DNA of 64,000 bases from Costus lasius (Eukaryota; Streptophyta; Magnoliopsida; Zingiberales; Costaceae). This document shows, piece after piece, positions 10,016 through 21,020 of the stretch (positions are counted from its first letter, which is position 1; each line of letters begins with the position of its first letter). Under the pieces are notes generated by a model. It searched no databases, was not told where the DNA came from, and saw nothing but the letters and a program-made list of their open reading frames with translations. The stretch is from contig JANVAS020000231.1 in assembly GCA_027563935.2 (NCBI GenBank), positions 17,378,001 to 17,442,000 on the forward strand. Reading direction: 5' to 3'. The position numbers and the translations under genes were made by a program.

Positions 10016-12309
10016 TAGACTCCGTCATAGCGCTCAGGCTGTCGACGGATCCTTCCCGATCTTCGCGGTTCCCGTGATATCTGAGCCTCAGGTTGTTCAG
10101 TAACCTATTCTACCGGCTCAGGCTCATCCAACTGTGCTTGAGCACTTTGTCCTTCCTCTGGATTCTCATCCAGCTTTATTTCTCTCCCACTGGCCTCTTG
10201 CAGAAGATACTCCTTCTCAAGAAATATGGCCGTCCGAGCAACAAATACTTTGTTCTCTTTGGGATCGTAGAAATAATAACCCTTAGTTTCCTTAGGGTAA
10301 CCGACAAAGATACATTTCTCAGATCTGCTCTCTAGTTTCCCAGAGGCGAGCTTTTTGACATAAGCCTCGCAGCCCCAGATCCTGATAAATGTCAAGCTCG
10401 GCTGTTTCCCATACCATAACTCATATGGCGTCTTTGAAACTGCCTTGGATGGCACTCGGTTTAGTACCTTTGCAGCTGTTTCCAGTGCAAATCCCCAAAA
10501 GGAGTAAGGTAGAGCAGCCTGACTCATCATAGAACGAACCATATCAAGTAACGTTCTATTTCTCCTCTCGGACACACCATTCCATTGCGGTGTTCCTGGC
10601 GGAGTGAGCTGTGAGATAATCCCACACTCCTTCAGATAGTCAGTAAACGCATGACTCAAGTATTCTCCACCTCGATCAGAGCGAAGTGCCTTGATATTTC
10701 GGCCTAGCTGATTTTGTACTTCATTCTTGAACTCTTTGAACTTGTCAAAAGATTCACTCTTATGTCTCATCAGATAGACATAACCGTACCTACTGAAATC
10801 ATCAGTGAAGGTGATGAAGTATTGATAGCCACCTCTGGCATGTTTACTAAATGGCCCACACACATCACTGTGTATAAGGTCAAGTAAACCTGAAGCCCTT
10901 TGACCTTTATAAGGAAAAGGTGACTTCGTCATTTTACCCATTAAACAAGCTTTGCATGTATCAATCTCCTCAAAGGAGAATGATCCCAGCAGTCCATTAT
11001 CATGCAACCGCTTGATGCGTTTCTCGTTAATATGGCCTAAACGACTATGCCATAACAAGGTGCTGTCATCAGCATACTTGGCTTTCTTATTATCAATAGT
11101 TTGTATAGAACATTCCATGTCCAACATGAATAACCCATTGTTAATTGAACCAGTAGCATAAACAATATTATCAAGAGTAAGATAACACTTTGAAATCTTG
11201 CATTCAAAGGAAAACCCTTTCCTGACAAGAGCAGGAATAGAGATAATATTTTTGGTAATACTGGGTACAAAGTAACAATTGTTTAATTCTAATACAATGC
11301 CAGATGGTAATGAGATGTAATATTCCCCTACAGCAACAGCAGCAACCCGTGCCCCGTTTCCAACTCGTAGGTTCACCTCATGCTGTCCCACCTGTCTTCT
11401 TCTCTTGAGTTCCTGTACATTTGAACAAATGTGAACTCCACATGCAGTGTCCAACACCCATGATATAGAAGAAGATGATATCATGACTTCAGTCACGAAT
11501 ATACCTGAGCCAGAAGCGATGCTTCCCTTCTTGTCTCCTTGGAGCGCTTTACAGTCCTTTTTCCAGTGACCTAGCTGGCCACAGTGGAAACATCTGTATT
11601 CCTTTGACCGCTTAACTTTTTGCTTCAGAGCCTTGCTGTAACTCTTGACAGGGGCCTTGCCCTTCTTCCCCTTCTTCTGGTTCCTAGAAGGAACCATTAA
11701 GACAGAGGTCGAAGGCTTTCCCTTCAGAGTCTCCTCAGTAGTCAAGAGCATATTCAGCAGCTCTGCCGGAGTACAGTTGATTTTGTTCATATTAAAGTTA
11801 ATGATGAACGCATCGAAAGAGGGCGGGAGAGACTGCAGAATAATGTCTATAGCAAGCTCCTGATTGATGGTATGCCCCAGTTTCTCTAGAGCCTCCTTGT
11901 GCCCAATCATCTTGAGCACGTGAGCTCCCACTGGGCTCCCTTCAGCCAGTTTGCTCTGAAAGAAAAGCTTGGTCAGATTATAGCGTTCAGTCCTCGCCTG
12001 TGCAGCATACAGCATCTTGAGGTTCGCTATAATCTCTATAGCCGACATATCCTCATGCTGACGCTGCAGCGGTGGCGTCATAGACGCTAGCATCAGGCAA
12101 GCGACATCAATGCTATCATTGACATGCTTTTCATAAGCTTCACGAACCGCCCTTGCGGCGTTCGCAGCGGGTTGAGGCGGCACAGCCGTCTCGAGGACAT
12201 ACAGTTTCCTCTCTGCCTTAAGAACGATCTTAAGGTGTCCGAACCAGTCTGAGAAGTTTGGCCCAGCAAACTTCTCCCTTTCCAGTAGGGATCGCACATT
12301 GAAGCTCAT
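10016..12309 (-). pseudogene. A2 gag-protease-integrase, truncated
   Basis: The frame opens at an ATG at 12309 (MSFNVRSLL, the same start as A3) and reads 734 codons: gag, zinc knuckle CFHCGQLGHWKKDC, protease motif WVLDTACG, integrase HHCC and D, D, E core. A TAG at 10105-10107 replaces the CAG codon found in A3 (A3 residue 735). Coding homology continues past the stop to 10016, where it is cut by the A1-side LTR in the integrase-RT linker. RT and RNase H are therefore absent, and the copy cannot be autonomous. Confidence 0.9.
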
Positions 12310-13538
12310 GGTGTTCGTTGCTGCAGGAATCTACAACAATGCAAGAACAGCAAGGTCAGTATCAATGTAGAGAATCAATCCAGGACTTAAGAAAGATTCT
12401 TTTCTCACTATTTTATCTGGCTGAAAAATCCAGCAAAAACAGCCCGAAAGAGTAGAACTCTTTTAGTGAGATGGGATCCAGATTTCATACTTGGTCTCCG
12501 CGTCCCGCTCAGGCGAGATAAGATGCACAGAGAGTACAAGCACTAATCTCTGGTAGGCTGTCCCAGCCAATCGCCAACCCGTGCGATTCCCCTTCATCTG
12601 GGCAATCCAGCAGACTGTGCCAACTGAGTTGGTACAACACAGTCTCTGATCCCACAGATGGCTGCCTCCATGTGCTACCATATGCGCCACATATGTAGCC
12701 TACATGGTCAAGCTGACCCGACCTACTCCCTGGACCACCACGTGCTATGCTGAGCAACGAGAAGCGATAAATCCCTTCTCTGTAACACGCAGGTGTAATC
12801 CAACACCGTCTGAAGATAGATGGACGTGCCCACTGAGTGGGTACAACATGGCTCCAACGATAGTCAGAACAGTGAGGTTTCGCGTCAAAAGGCTTACGAG
12901 CTTGATATTTTAGCGTTGGATTTTAACGGTCTTTTATCTTCTTCACTATCATGCAATTCCTATGGTGATAGCAGAAGATAAATAAATCATGCTGTTCTAC
13001 TTATATAAACAATAAAAGAAAGCATGGATCTTATGTGGTAAAAGCCCATAGCCTAAGTAAGACCTTAATTAACTTAAGTCTTCACTTGCTTTTCTTCATG
13101 GGACTTTTGCTGCTCATTTGGCCCAAACCAGGGCCCAAGCGCCATCTGCAGCTCAGGTGCGCCCACCAGGAATATGCGCCTATCCCAGAGTCGAACCCTG
13201 GACCTCCCACCTGGTCAAGCCACTGCTGCATGCGCCTCTGCCAAGTGTGCTCTGTGCTCTTGTCTGATTAACTTACAAATTAATCTATCTAGACAAGATT
13301 GACACGCAGGTCAATTACACTTTATAAATTAAATACAATGTGATACGCAGATCACAATAATTAATTTACAACTTTAATACAGGCACGCAGGCCCCAGCAC
13401 AGCACACAATTAACATGGGCAGCCCACATAAGAATAAATAAACAAACATATGCTTACAATCAACATGTGATCCAAAAGAAAATAAAATTTTGAAAAACCC
13501 CATTGGCTTCAATTTTATTTTTCCTTATATGCCCTACT
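12310..13538 (-). other. A2 leader, gag-proximal part
   Basis: This is the untranslated leader between PBS and gag, interrupted at 13538 by A3. The last 5 bases (CTACT, 13534-13538) are the A3 target site. It holds a tRNA-like segment and no recognisable coding frame. Confidence 0.85.
13183..13232 (-). repeat. tRNA-like (B-box) segment in A2 leader
   Basis: The minus strand carries GGTTCGACTCT (13187-13197), matching the pol III B box, in the same leader context as in A1, A4, A5 and A6. Confidence 0.5.
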
Positions 13539-15221
13539 TGAAGGAACCCCTAACATAAAGGGGGGGGAAAAACCCTAATCATGCGCATCTAGCATGCATG
13601 GCGGAAAATAGGGTTTCAAAATCGCATATGAAACTATATGATCAACTTAAGTTATGAGAAATCATACCAACGCCATAAGCTTGGAATTCGGCTTGGAAGA
13701 AGAGATCAAACTAGGTCTCCTCCACAAGTCCACACACAAGATGAAGATGCTCACTTCCTTGAGATCTCTTGTGCTAGCAAGACACCCAAGCCTTCTCTTG
13801 TCGAATGGAAAGGGTTTGATGAGATGAATCCGTTCGGCCGAGAGCTTCTCTTGGATGTCTACTCCACACCTTCGTCAACCACACCTCGAAAAGAATCAAG
13901 GCGTTGAAGTGAGGAGCTCAACGCATAAGCGTTTTGGCATTGAAGCAAAACCGGCCCTTGATGACTTTCCATAAATGGAAGTCAATCAAGCCATGCGTTC
14001 AAGCCAACCCAAAACGCATTTTGGCATTGAACCAAGCGTTCATATTTGTGAACCGGTTCAATCCAAAATGTCAAATCGGCTTTGGTTCATCAAACCAAAC
14101 CGAAATAGCTCAAGCCACTTGGTCTAGACCAAAACGAACCCCAAGGCTTATGATCCAACCGTTCATCTCCTGATGCCCCTGATCTCTCCGATCTAGCATC
14201 ACCTCTCTCGATCGAAGCTTACCGATCTCAAGCCCTAATCAATCAAACATGATCAGACCAGATCTCACTTACAATCAGAGATTAAATCCCTTTAATCTGA
14301 ACTCAAAGAATCCAGTCCATACGATCTGACTTAAGTAAGCCATATCACCAAATTGTGCGACCCTGAGGGTTTCCTCTAAATGTCGGTAACGATAACTTAC
14401 GTTATCACGATCAGTGAGGGGTATCTAGCAACACATCACTGTCTCCCGATATAAAGGAAAGAGTCTTCCAAGACTACTCCCAAACCATAGCACAAGTGTG
14501 ACTCAATTCACAAGGCATACATATGTCCTTTACCACTGGATGTTCTTATTGGACAAGCATGTCAAGCCTGTAACTCCAATACGATGAGCATGATTAGATC
14601 AGATGCACATAGTCATCTGGGTATGGCCATACACTATCTCAATCATCTCATAAGGGGGCCCTTTAGAACATCACACTCCTTAAACAAGGAGACGGCAATC
14701 CTATGTTTATCACTAGTGTCCTAACCTGATTCAAGCTCACCATCCAAGATAGTCTATAATCATTATGTTTCAAATGATATTGAACTACCTCAAAACAATG
14801 ACAATCATCATTTAGAAACACAAGTGATCTCAAGTCAAAGGACATGTGCCACTTGCTGCTTACAAGGATTATTCACATTGTGACAAGCAATGGAATATCC
14901 CAGTAGGGTCTGTCCAGTACATCCAATGTACCCATGAGTCTACATCTTATTCCATGCTCGAAGCATCCTATAAGATTAGCACTCATATTAGTCTCAATCA
15001 TATCAAGGCTGTCTCATGTTCACCAAGATATCTCGACTAAGGACATATAGCCTGTCAGCCTAGCTGAACAGCTTTGAGACATTATTCAGAAGTACACTTA
15101 TTACAGCAGACAAGGTAACAACCTGAATAATAACCATGCCTTTATAAACTTAAGAGTTTATTACATGATACTAATACAATCCCAAGGCCTCAAACATTAG
15201 CCTTAAGGGCATACCCCAACA
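13539..15221 (-). repeat. A3 3' LTR
   Basis: On the minus strand it starts TGTTGGGGTATGCCC at 15221, right after the PPT, and ends GGTTCCTTCA at 13539; length 1683. It differs from 21021-22705 only at a few positions, for example within the homopolymer run near 13560 and near 14701-14707. Confidence 0.95.
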
Positions 15222-15237
15222 ATCTCCCACTTGCACT
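15222..15237 (-). other. Polypurine tract of A3
   Basis: The minus strand reads AGTGCAAGTGGGAGAT next to the LTR start. It lies four bases after the gag-pol stop codon, leaving no room for an extra env-like gene. Confidence 0.93.
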
Positions 15238-15241
15238 TAAT

Positions 15242-18200
15242 CTAATGGTTGAGAAATCTCAAACCCATATTATTACAGTGCTTCTCATGCTTCTGCTGCG
15301 CCAGAGGCTTGGTAAGTGGGTCTGCCAGATTGTCATCTGTATGAACCTTGCATATTTTGATCTCGCCTCGATCAATGATCTCCCGGATCAAGTGAAACCG
15401 TCTCTGTATGTGCTTGGACTTCTGGTGCGACCGCGGTTCCTTTGCTTGTGCGATGGCTCCAGTGTTATCACAGAAGATAACCAAAGGATCAGCACTCGAA
15501 GGAACGACACCAAGTTCTCTCACGAACTTACGAATCCACACTGCCTCCTTGGATGCTTCCGAGGCTGCAACATACTCGGCTTCTGTTGTGGAATCAGCAA
15601 CAGTTGACTGTTTGAAACTCTTCCACACCACTGCTCCACCATTCAAGCTAAAAACATAGCCTGATTGCGATCGGAAATCATCCTGGTCCGACTGGAACGA
15701 AGCGTCAGTATATCCCTCTATACTGAGTTCTTCCTGACCACCATATATCAAGAACATATCTTTGGTCCTCCGCAGATATTTTAAAATGTTCTTGACTGCA
15801 ATCCAGTGCGCCAAACCTGGATTACTTTGGAATCGACTGGTTACGCTTAACCCGTAAGCGACGTCTGGGCGAGTACACAACATCGCATACATAATGGACC
15901 CAATAGCCGAAGCATAAGACGTATTGTCCATTTCATCTTTCTCAGTCTGTGTTTGTGGACACTGACTCTTCGAAAGATTCAGACCATGTCTGACTGGAAG
16001 ATATCCACGTTTAGAATTCTCTAAATGGAATCTCTCCAGGACCTTATCGATGTAAGTACTCTGGCACAGCCCGAGAAGCTTCTTAGATCTATCCCTGTAG
16101 ATCTTCACACCTAATACATAGGCTGCTTCTCCTAAATCTTTCATCTGGAAACATTTTCCTAACCATGCCTTAACAGCATGCAGTTCAGGAATATCATTTC
16201 CAATGATCAAGATATCATCGACGTAGAGGATTAGGAATGTAATCACGCTCCCACTAAACCTCTTATATACACACGGGTCATCCTCGTTCTTGATGAAACC
16301 AAACTCAGAGATTGATTCATCAAAACGAATATTCCAGCTCCTAGATGCTTGTTTAAGTCCATAAATGGACTTCTTTAACTTGCATATTTTATGACGATCT
16401 GATGGATTAGTGAAACCTTCTGGTTGTGTCATATACACATCCTCATCCAGATTTCCATTAAGGAAAGCTGTCTTCACATCCATCTGCCAGATCTCATAAT
16501 CGTAATATGCAGCTATCGCGAAAAGAATCCGAATAGACTTAAACATGGCTACAGGTGAGAAAGTTTCATCATAATCTATCCCGTAGATTTGTTTGAAACC
16601 TTTCGCAACTAGCCTGCCTTTATAGGTAACCACGTTACCATCCATGTCAATCTTCTTCTTGAAGATCCATTTACAGCCTATAGGGATTACTCCCGGAGGC
16701 GGATCAACCAAATCCCAGACTTGGTTATCTGACATGGAGTCCATCTCGGCTCGCATAGCTTCAAGCCATCTAGCTGACTCCGGTCCACTGACCGCATCCG
16801 CATAAGTTAGGGGTTCATCATTATCAATGATGTAGACTCCGACATAGCGCTCAGGCTGTCGACGGATCCTACCCGATCTTCGCGGTTCCCGTGATATCTG
16901 AGCCTCAGGTTGTTCAGTAACCTGATCTACTGGCTCAGGCACATCCAACTCTGCCTGACTACTTTGTCCTTCCTCTGGAATCTCATCCAGCTTTATTTCT
17001 CTCCCACTGGCCTCTTGCAGAAGAAACTCCTTCTCAAGAAATATGGCCGTCCGAGCAACAAATATCTTGTTCTCTTTGGGATCGTAGAAATAATAACCCT
17101 TAGTTTCCTTAGGGTAACCGACAAAGATGCATTTCTCAGATCTGCTCTCCAGTTTCCCAGAAGCGAGCTTTTTGACATAAGCCTCGCAACCCCAGATCCT
17201 GATAAATGTCAAGCTAGGCTGTTTCCCATACCATAGCTCATATGGCGTCTTTGAAACTGCCTTGGATGGCACTCGGTTTAGTACCTTTGCAGCTGTTTCC
17301 AGTGCAAAACCCCAAAAGGAATATGGAAGAGTAGCCTGACTCATCATAGAACGAACCATATCAAGTAACGTTCTATTTCTCCTCTCGGACACACCATTCC
17401 ACTGCGGTGTTCCTGGCGGAGTGAGCTGTGAGATAATCCCACACTCCTTCAGATAGTCAGTAAACGTATGACTCAGGTATTCTCCACCTCGATCAGAACG
17501 AAGTGCCTTGATATTTCGGCCTAACTGATTTTGTACTTCATTTTTGAACTCTTTGAACTTGTCAAAAGATTCACTTTTATGTCTCATTAAATAGACATAT
17601 CCATACCTACTGAAATCATCAGTGAAGGTAATGAAGTACTGATAGCCACCTCTGGCATGTTTACTGAAAGGCCCACACACATCACTGTGTATCAGGTCAA
17701 GTAAACCTGAAGTCCTTTGACCTTTGTGAGGAAAAGGAGACTTCGTCATTTTACCCATTAAACAAGCTTTGCATGTATCAATCTCCTCATAGGAGAAAGA
17801 TCCCAGCAGTCCATGATCATGCAACCGCTTAATGCGCTTCTTGTTTATATGGCCTAAACGACTATGCCATAGCAAGGTGCTGTCATCAGCATACTTGGCT
17901 TTCTTATTATCAATGTTTTGTATAGAATATTCCATGTCCAACATGAATAACCCATTGTTAATTGAACCAGTTGCATACACAATATTATCATAAGTTAAAA
18001 CACACTTTGAAATCTTGCATTCAAAGGCAAATCCTTTCCTGACAAGAGCAGGAATAGAGATAATATTCTTGGTAATACTGGGTACAAAATAACAATTGTT
18101 CAATTCTAATACAATGCCAGATGGTAAAGTGATGAAATAGTCTCCTACAGCAACAGCAGCAACCCGTGCCCCGTTTCCAACGCGTAGGTCTACCTCATGC

Positions 18201-19126
18201 TGTCCCACCTGCCTTCTTCTCTTGAGTTCCTGCACATTTGAACAAATGTGAACTCCACATGCAGTGTCCAACACCCATGATATAGAAGAAGATGAAACCA
18301 TGACTTCCGTCACGTATATACCTGAGCCAGAAGCAATGCTTCCCCTCTTATCTCCTTGGAGCGCTTTACAGTCCTTTTTCCAGTGACCCAGCTGGCCACA
18401 GTGGAAACACCTGTTATCCTTCGACCGCTTCACCTTCTGTTTCAGGGCCTTGCTGTAATTCTTGACAGGGGCCTTGCCCTTCTTCCCCTTCTTCTTGTTC
18501 CTAGAAGGAACCAACAAGACAGAGGTTGAAGGCTTACCCTTCAGAGTTTCCTCAGTAGTCAAGAGCATATTCAGCAGCTCTGCCGGCGTACAATCGATTT
18601 TGTTCATATTAAAGTTAATGATGAACGCATAGAAAGAAGGCGGAAGAGACTGCAGAATAATATCTACAGCAAGCTCCTGGTTGATGGTATGCCCCAGTTT
18701 CTCCAGAGCCTCCTTGTGCCCAATCATCTTGAGCACGTGAGCTCCCACTGGGCTCCCCTCAGCCAGTTTGCTCTGAAAGAAGAGCTTCGTTAGATTATAG
18801 CGTTCTGTCCTCGCCTGTGCAGCATACAACATCTTGAGGTTCGCTATAATTTCTATAGCCGACATATCCTCATGCTGACGCTGCAGCGGTGGCGTCATAG
18901 ACGCTAGCATCAGGCAAGCGACATCAATGCTATCATTGACGTGCTTTTCATAGGCATCCCGAACCGCCCTTGCGGCGTTCGGAGCGGGCTGCGGCGGTAT
19001 CGCCGTCTCGAGGACATACAGTTTCCTCTCTGCCTTAAGAACGATCTTAAGGTGTCCGAACCAGTCAGAGAAGTTCGGCCCAGCAAACTTCTCCCTTTCC
19101 AGTAGGGATCGCACATTGAAGCTCAT
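15242..19126 (-). CDS. gag-pol: Copia gag-pol polyprotein, intact (A3)
   Basis: One open frame of 1294 codons encodes everything needed for copying and inserting the element. Gag capsid (UBN2-like) spans about residues 15-200 and a zinc knuckle C240-C243-H248-C253 follows. The protease motif is WVLDTACG (D287), an unusual variant of D-S/T-G. Integrase has H421, H426, C452, C455 and the D482, D545, E581 core with 35 residues between the last two. RT has QMDVKTAFLNG (D883) and YVDD (968-971); RNase H has D1141, E1184 and D1220; the tail LADPLTKPL is typical. The ATG in ACCATGAGC is the start shared by all copies except A5. Length fits plant copia elements. The product would act in cytoplasmic virus-like particles and, as integrase, in the nucleus. 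Confidence 0.97.
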   Translation of the reverse strand: MSFNVRSLLEREKFAGPNFSDWFGHLKIVLKAERKLYVLETAIPPQPAPNAARAVRDAYEKHVNDSIDVACLMLASMTPPLQRQHEDMSAIEIIANLKMLYAAQARTERYNLTKLFFQSKLAEGSPVGAHVLKMIGHKEALEKLGHTINQELAVDIILQSLPPSFYAFIINFNMNKIDCTPAELLNMLLTTEETLKGKPSTSVLLVPSRNKKKGKKGKAPVKNYSKALKQKVKRSKDNRCFHCGQLGHWKKDCKALQGDKRGSIASGSGIYVTEVMVSSSSISWVLDTACGVHICSNVQELKRRRQVGQHEVDLRVGNGARVAAVAVGDYFITLPSGIVLELNNCYFVPSITKNIISIPALVRKGFAFECKISKCVLTYDNIVYATGSINNGLFMLDMEYSIQNIDNKKAKYADDSTLLWHSRLGHINKKRIKRLHDHGLLGSFSYEEIDTCKACLMGKMTKSPFPHKGQRTSGLLDLIHSDVCGPFSKHARGGYQYFITFTDDFSRYGYVYLMRHKSESFDKFKEFKNEVQNQLGRNIKALRSDRGGEYLSHTFTDYLKECGIISQLTPPGTPQWNGVSERRNRTLLDMVRSMMSQATLPYSFWGFALETAAKVLNRVPSKAVSKTPYELWYGKQPSLTFIRIWGCEAYVKKLASGKLESRSEKCIFVGYPKETKGYYFYDPKENKIFVARTAIFLEKEFLLQEASGREIKLDEIPEEGQSSQAELDVPEPVDQVTEQPEAQISREPRRSGRIRRQPERYVGVYIIDNDEPLTYADAVSGPESARWLEAMRAEMDSMSDNQVWDLVDPPPGVIPIGCKWIFKKKIDMDGNVVTYKGRLVAKGFKQIYGIDYDETFSPVAMFKSIRILFAIAAYYDYEIWQMDVKTAFLNGNLDEDVYMTQPEGFTNPSDRHKICKLKKSIYGLKQASRSWNIRFDESISEFGFIKNEDDPCVYKRFSGSVITFLILYVDDILIIGNDIPELHAVKAWLGKCFQMKDLGEAAYVLGVKIYRDRSKKLLGLCQSTYIDKVLERFHLENSKRGYLPVRHGLNLSKSQCPQTQTEKDEMDNTSYASAIGSIMYAMLCTRPDVAYGLSVTSRFQSNPGLAHWIAVKNILKYLRRTKDMFLIYGGQEELSIEGYTDASFQSDQDDFRSQSGYVFSLNGGAVVWKSFKQSTVADSTTEAEYVAASEASKEAVWIRKFVRELGVVPSSADPLVIFCDNTGAIAQAKEPRSHQKSKHIQRRFHLIREIIDRGEIKICKVHTDDNLADPLTKPLAQQKHEKHCNNMGLRFLNH

Positions 19127-20768
19127 GGTGTTCGTTGCTGCAGGAATCTACAACAAGCAAGAACAGCAAGGTCAGTATCAATGTTTAGAATCAATCCAGG
19201 ACTTAAGAAAGATTCTTTTCTCACTATTTTGTCTGACTGAAAAATCCAGTAAACAGTCCGAAAGAGTATCACTCTTTTAGTGAGATGGGATCCAAATTTC
19301 ATACTTGGTCTCCGCGTCCCGCTCAGGCGAGATAAGATGCACAGAGATGACAAGCACTAATTTCTGGTAGGCTGTCCCAGCCAATCGCCAACCCGTGCGA
19401 TTCCCCTTCATCTTGGCAATCCAGCAGACTGTGCCAACTGAGTTGGTACAACACAGTCTCTGATCCCAGAGATGGCTGCCTCCATGCGCTACCATATGCG
19501 CCACATATGTAGCCTACATGGTCAAGCTGACCCGACCTACTCCCTGGACCACCACGTGTTATGCTGAGCAACGAGCAGTGATAAATCCCTACTCTGTAAC
19601 ACGCAGGTGAAATCCAGCACCGTCTGAAGATAGATGGACGTGCCCACTGAGTGGGTTCAACACGGCTCCAACGATAATCAGAAAGGTGAGGTTTCGCGTC
19701 AGAAGGCTTATCGAGCTTGATATGTTAGCGTTGGATTTTAACGGTGTTTTATCTTCTTACTATCAGGCATATCCTATGGCTATAGTAGAAGATAAACTTA
19801 AACATGCAATTCTAATTATTAGCAATAAGTAGAAAGCATGATCTTATGTGGTAAAAGCCCATGAACCCTAGTAAGACCTTAATTTTACTTAAGTCTTCAC
19901 TTGAGCTCCTTGGCATCTCATCTGGTCCAACCTAGGGCCCTAGCGCCAAGAGCACCTCAGGTGCGCCACCAGCTGAATGCTCCTTTGGGATGTGTGCATT
20001 TGTACTCTTGTCTAATCAAAGTACATTTGATCTATCTAGACAAGGTTGACTCGCAGGTCAATTATACAATAAATTAATGAAAAAGTGATTCGCAGATCAC
20101 AATAAAATTAACTTATAATTTACCAGGCACGCAGGGCCCCAGCACAGCACACAATAGGGCAACCCACATAAGACTAAATAGACAAGCATCATGGCATCAA
20201 ATCATCATGTGATCCAATCAAGAAATTAAATTTTTGAAAAACCCCATGGCATCAATTTTAATTTCCTTATGTGCCCTACAACCTTACAATGGTCCATTGA
20301 TAGGGATCCACTCATCCATCTAGTTAGATCCTTTGCCCCTGCATGCACCGAGTCCTAACTGACCCGAGTTGACCTGATGGTCAACCATGCATGCGCCAAG
20401 GGCTGAACCACCCTCATGAGTTTTGGCAAGCGGGTGTGACCCCGGGCCTAACTCATGTGTGTTCAGTAGTTGTCTCAACCAGACCTCGCTACACGCCTTG
20501 GATGCAGTCGACCTATAGCCACCTCGTGCTTGCGCACAGGTGCTATCTGGTCAACCCATCTAGGCTGTCAGATGGTCTGATCAGACTAGTTGGATCTAAC
20601 CTAGAAGATGCTTTCAACCCCATCAACCCATCTAAGGATTTAATGTAGTGGCACCTTAGATCTAATCATGCGCGCAAGATGTAAGTTTTAGAAAACATTT
20701 TGACATGCGCAAACATCTAGAACATCCATAAGATATATCTTCTAGCATGTTGATAACCCTTAGATCTA

Positions 20769-20834
20769 AGGGGGTCCCCTTCAAGGGGGAGCGCAAACTT
20801 TAGGGGGTCCCCTTCTAGGGGGAGCGCATACTTC
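20769..20834 (+). repeat. Two 33-base repeats resembling an LTR end, in A3 leader
   Basis: Two near-identical units, AGGGGGTCCCCTTCAAGGGG plus flank, lie head to tail. They match the terminal LTR sequence seen at 33481 and 26068 (GGGTCCCCTTCAAGGGGGAG), so a piece of LTR end appears copied into the leader. Confidence 0.75.
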
Positions 20835-20842
20835 ATCAAAGC

Positions 20843-20926
20843 CATGATACAAGCGCAAACTACATGTTAGCATGATACAAGCGCAAACTTCATGTTAGCA
20901 TGATACAAGCGCAAACTTCATGTAAA
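20843..20926 (+). repeat. Three 28-base tandem repeats in A3 leader
   Basis: Three units beginning CATGATACAAGCGCAAACT lie head to tail (20843-20870, 20871-20898, 20899-20926) with only small differences. They are adjacent to the PBS side of the leader and were not seen in the other copies. Confidence 0.88.
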
Positions 20927-21006
20927 CAAAGCATGCATCAAGTAAGCGCAATATGTATGGATCACAAACACTTCAAAGCAATCATATAGATCATATCAAG
21001 AGCCTA

Positions 21007-21018
21007 GCTCTGATACCA
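21007..21018 (-). other. Primer-binding site of A3 (initiator tRNA-Met)
   Basis: The minus strand reads TGGTATCAGAGC two bases after the LTR end, a perfect match to the initiator tRNA-Met primer. Confidence 0.94.
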
Positions 21019-21020
21019 AT

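Larger units (their letters stand above)
19127..21006 (-). other. A3 untranslated leader
   Basis: About 1.9 kb of non-coding leader lies between PBS and gag and is homologous to the A2, A4, A5 and A6 leaders. It differs by lacking the tRNA-like segment (short junction near 19970-20000) and by carrying two tandem repeat blocks near the PBS (20769-20834 and 20843-20926). No coding frame of recognisable family is seen. Confidence 0.85.

Noticed and set aside
15222..15241. Extra env-like gene between pol and the 3' LTR of A3
   Set aside because: Only about 20 bases separate the stop codon from the LTR.
16910..17236. Antisense open frame across the gag-pol linker, also seen at 44347-44673 and 48559-48903
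   Set aside because: It is a shadow of the conserved sense frame and shows no start context or known domain.
20843..20926. 28-base repeats as a CRISPR-like array
   Set aside because: The units are contiguous with no spacers and lie in a plant retrotransposon leader.
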